From Candidatus Aminicenantota bacterium (lineage in GTDB: Bacteria > Acidobacteriota > Aminicenantia > UBA2199), in the NCBI GenBank assembly GCA_030612495.1, contig JAUWNT010000095.1:1-8717 (forward strand): 8,717 nt of DNA, written 5' to 3'. Within the stretch, counting starts at the first letter, position 1. Each line of letters begins with the position of its first letter. Below the pieces are notes generated by a model. The model saw only the letters and a program-made list of their open reading frames with translations. It searched no databases and was not told the origin of the DNA. Of the stretch, positions 6,794-8,717 are shown in pieces. A program made the position numbers and the translations under genes.

Positions 6794-7915
6794 ATGAAAG
6801 CAAAAAACAGTTTTCATATAATACCTACTCCAAAATCAGTTAGTATATCAATAACAGGTAAATGTAACCTGAAATGTAAGTACTGTTTTTACGCAAACGA
6901 AATGGAAGGATTAAAAGACCTGAGTACAGAACAATGGCTCTCTTTCTTTAAAAAACTTAAAGACCTCAATGTTATGGATGTTTCATTAACTGGAGGAGAA
7001 GCTTTTATTCGTCCTGATCTTTTTGAATTAATAGATGGAATTATATCCAATAATATGCGTTATAATATTTTAAGTAATGGTACATTAATCAATGAAAATA
7101 TACTTAAAAAATTTGAAAATGGTAAACGAAGACTTCGTCTTGATTATATTCAGATATCCATAGATGGATCATGTGCTGAGATACACAATAAAAGCAGACC
7201 GAATAGTTTTGACAGAGCAATTAAAGGACTGAAACTTTTAAAAGAGAATAATTTTCCTTTGGCAGTGAGAACAACCATTAACAAACACAATCTTGATGAT
7301 TTAGAAAATATTGCAAAATTATTGCTTGAAGATATCGGTGTTTCTTCTTTCGGCAACAATGAATCAATGCCAATCGGTTCAGGATGTAGAAATGAAGCAT
7401 CTATGTCTCTGACAAATAAAGAAAAACTTGAAGCAATGCGCATAATTGAAAAACTTTTGAAGAGATATCCAGGCCGTTTAAATGCTCAAGCAGGGCCTCA
7501 AGCAAAGCTAAAAATGTATGCTGAAATGGAGCATGCTAAAAAAACTGGTGAAAAACCAAAAACATGGCAAATGGGTTATTTAACTGCTTGCGGATGTGTA
7601 TTTTCAAAAATAGATATTCTGCATGATGGAACCATTGTTCCTTGCTGTATGCTGCCAGGATTAAAGCTTGGAAATATACTTACAGATTCAATAAAAGATA
7701 TCTGGCAGAATAATAAAATTATGTGGGATATTAGAAACCGTAGAAAGATTCCTATGAAAGAAGTGCCAGGATGTGAGAATTGTGAGTGGAATGAATATTG
7801 CAATGGAAGCTGCCCGGGAATGGCTCATCAATTAACAGGTGATTTTAACAGAGCAAACCCTGAAGATTGCTATAGAGAATTTAAAAAGGAAACCGGAGGA
7901 ATAGATGCCCTGTGA
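6794..7915 (+). CDS. scmE: Radical SAM/SPASM peptide-modifying enzyme (ScmE-like)
   Basis: A complete 373-residue radical SAM enzyme with a C-terminal SPASM domain, the architecture of enzymes that cross-link or otherwise modify RiPP precursors. The SAM-binding [4Fe-4S] motif CNLKCKYC gives Cys24, Cys28 and Cys31. LTGGEA (65-70) is the GGE SAM-binding loop with Ala in place of the common Pro. SIDGS (122-126) and the following strands complete the barrel. The SPASM cysteines fit the known spacing closely: Cys266/Cys268, Gly279-x4-Cys284, then Cys327-x2-Cys330-x5-Cys336-x3-Cys340 and Cys359, enough for two auxiliary iron-sulfur clusters. Cys285 next to Cys284 is extra. The sequence around CFYANEM, the KRRLRLDYIQ region and the PIGSGCRNEA region (193-202) resembles what I recall of ScmE in the SynChlorMet cassette. 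It directly abuts its presumed partner, the PqqD-like protein, and overlaps the second radical SAM gene by 11 bases. The radical SAM/SPASM assignment is firm; the scmE name is from memory, and the reaction and substrate are unknown. Confidence 0.9.
   Translation: MKAKNSFHIIPTPKSVSISITGKCNLKCKYCFYANEMEGLKDLSTEQWLSFFKKLKDLNVMDVSLTGGEAFIRPDLFELIDGIISNNMRYNILSNGTLINENILKKFENGKRRLRLDYIQISIDGSCAEIHNKSRPNSFDRAIKGLKLLKENNFPLAVRTTINKHNLDDLENIAKLLLEDIGVSSFGNNESMPIGSGCRNEASMSLTNKEKLEAMRIIEKLLKRYPGRLNAQAGPQAKLKMYAEMEHAKKTGEKPKTWQMGYLTACGCVFSKIDILHDGTIVPCCMLPGLKLGNILTDSIKDIWQNNKIMWDIRNRRKIPMKEVPGCENCEWNEYCNGSCPGMAHQLTGDFNRANPEDCYREFKKETGGIDAL
7895..7899 (+). promoter_or_regulatory. Strong ribosome binding site for the second radical SAM gene, inside the first
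   Basis: GGAGG lies five bases before the ATG at 7905 and is embedded in the codons for the last residues of the upstream radical SAM enzyme. It fixes the start of the next gene and shows that the 11-base overlap (7905-7915) is genuine. Confidence 0.85.
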
Positions 7916-8717
7916 AACCGAAAATAATAGAGATAAAATCTCAACACAAAAGAAAACAAAATTAGATCTACCAAAGGGAATTCCTCCTTTAACATCTCTA
8001 TATCTATATATTTCAGGTTCCTGCAATCTTGCATGCAAACACTGCTGGATTGCTCCGGAATTTAAAGAAAATCCGGAAAATGGAAAATTCGTAAAGCCTG
8101 AATATGTAAAAAATGCAATTATTCAGGCAAAACCTTTAGGACTCGGTTCTGTTAAACTCACTGGAGGAGAACCATTACTCCATCCTGAATTTAAAAAAAT
8201 TGTGGATATTATAGAAAAAGAGAATATAAGCTTTACTATAGAAACAAATGGAATATTAATTGATAAAAACATGGCAGATTTTTTAAAGAATAGAAAGAGA
8301 AAACCCTTTATCTCTGTAAGTATTGATGGAGCAAATGCAAAAACTCATGAGGATCTAAGAGGTGTTAAGGGATGTTTTAATCAGGCTATTGAAGGCATAA
8401 AGCATCTTGTTAAAGCAGGATTTCGTGTACAGCTTATATGCACTTTACACAAAGGTAATGTTTTAGAAATGAAAGATGTTGTTAAACTTGCTCAAAAAAT
8501 AGGATGTGGGTCTGTTAAATTTAATCATGTCCAGGAAGTAGGCCGTGGTGACGCATTTGCTCATGACCAGGGATTAGAAATTTCTGAAATCATAAAATTG
8601 TATGAAATAGTAGAAAAAGAAATAATCCCTGAAAGTAAAATAACCATATTTTTTGATATACCATTTGCTTTTTATTCTATACGCAAACTGTTAAAAAATA
8701 CATCAAAATGTAATGTA
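7905..8717 (+). CDS. scmF: Second radical SAM enzyme, probable SPASM type (ScmF-like), 3' end outside the window
   Basis: An open frame of exactly 271 codons runs from this ATG to the window edge without a stop, so the gene is truncated only by the window. After a polar, lysine-rich leader of about 30 residues comes the [4Fe-4S] motif CNLACKHC (Cys40, Cys44, Cys47) followed by WIAPEF. LTGGEP (85-90) is a canonical SAM-binding loop, ETNG (113-116) and SVSIDGA (137-143) mark later barrel strands, and VQEVGRG, near residue 215, is the strand motif typical of SPASM-associated enzymes. The last visible residues include Cys269, placed where the first auxiliary-cluster cysteine of a SPASM domain could lie; this is inference because the domain is cut off. 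It is distinct from the upstream enzyme in sequence, so this is not a recent duplication. The CHC-WIAP signature and the position third in a D-E-F order fit recalled ScmF proteins. Radical SAM assignment is firm; the name and SPASM domain are probable. Confidence 0.88.
   Translation, partial: MPCETENNRDKISTQKKTKLDLPKGIPPLTSLYLYISGSCNLACKHCWIAPEFKENPENGKFVKPEYVKNAIIQAKPLGLGSVKLTGGEPLLHPEFKKIVDIIEKENISFTIETNGILIDKNMADFLKNRKRKPFISVSIDGANAKTHEDLRGVKGCFNQAIEGIKHLVKAGFRVQLICTLHKGNVLEMKDVVKLAQKIGCGSVKFNHVQEVGRGDAFAHDQGLEISEIIKLYEIVEKEIIPESKITIFFDIPFAFYSIRKLLKNTSKCNV

Noticed and set aside
7150..7443. Minus-strand open frame of 97 codons inside the first radical SAM gene
   Set aside because: It lies wholly within a firmly identified gene, has no recognisable domain and is a shadow of its codon pattern.
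7832..8038. Minus-strand open frame spanning the junction of the two radical SAM genes, considered as a possible precursor peptide
   Set aside because: It is antisense to the conserved SPASM end and the CxxxCxxC region, has no separate promoter or ribosome site that I can see, and does not look like a leader-core peptide.
1..8717. CRISPR arrays, tRNA/rRNA genes, insertion sequences and long direct repeats
   Set aside because: None seen by eye; the two permeases and the two radical SAM genes are diverged paralogues rather than recent repeats.

Overview
The window is AT-rich and almost wholly coding, with every gene on the + strand. RND-type tripartite efflux genes point to a Gram-negative (two-membrane) bacterium. 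TGA is used as a normal stop codon and starts are ATG. The low GC and the radical-SAM peptide-modification genes would fit an anaerobe, possibly of a poorly cultured lineage. The sequence alone does not fix the phylum.

Region 1 (1-6401) is the end of an efflux operon. It holds the last 23 codons of what is probably the periplasmic adaptor (membrane fusion) subunit. A full 1084-residue RND permease follows one base later, and then a second, different 1019-residue RND permease after an 11-base gap. Tandem unlike permeases behind one adaptor recall heteromeric pumps such as MdtBC. Both permeases lack part of the AcrB proton-relay set: the TM4 pair is Asp-Asn rather than Asp-Asp, and the TM10 Lys is replaced by Asn.

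Region 2 (6398-6487) is an 86-base intergenic leader plus the end of the second permease. It carries a perfect TTGACA-N16-TATAAT promoter whose -35 box contains the stop codon of the second permease gene, a weak all-AT inverted repeat followed by seven T, and a strong Shine-Dalgarno sequence.

Region 3 (6488-8717, running off the end) is a peptide-modification cassette: a PqqD-like RiPP-recognition protein (101 aa), a complete radical SAM/SPASM enzyme (373 aa), and the first 271 codons of a second radical SAM enzyme. Order, sizes and sequence signatures match what I recall of ScmD-ScmE-ScmF of the 'SynChlorMet' cassette, a bioinformatically defined putative RiPP system whose product and chemistry are, to my knowledge, undescribed. 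The three genes are tightly coupled (stop-to-start contact, then an 11-base overlap). No precursor peptide gene lies inside the window; it should be just downstream or elsewhere. This cassette is the most interesting content here.
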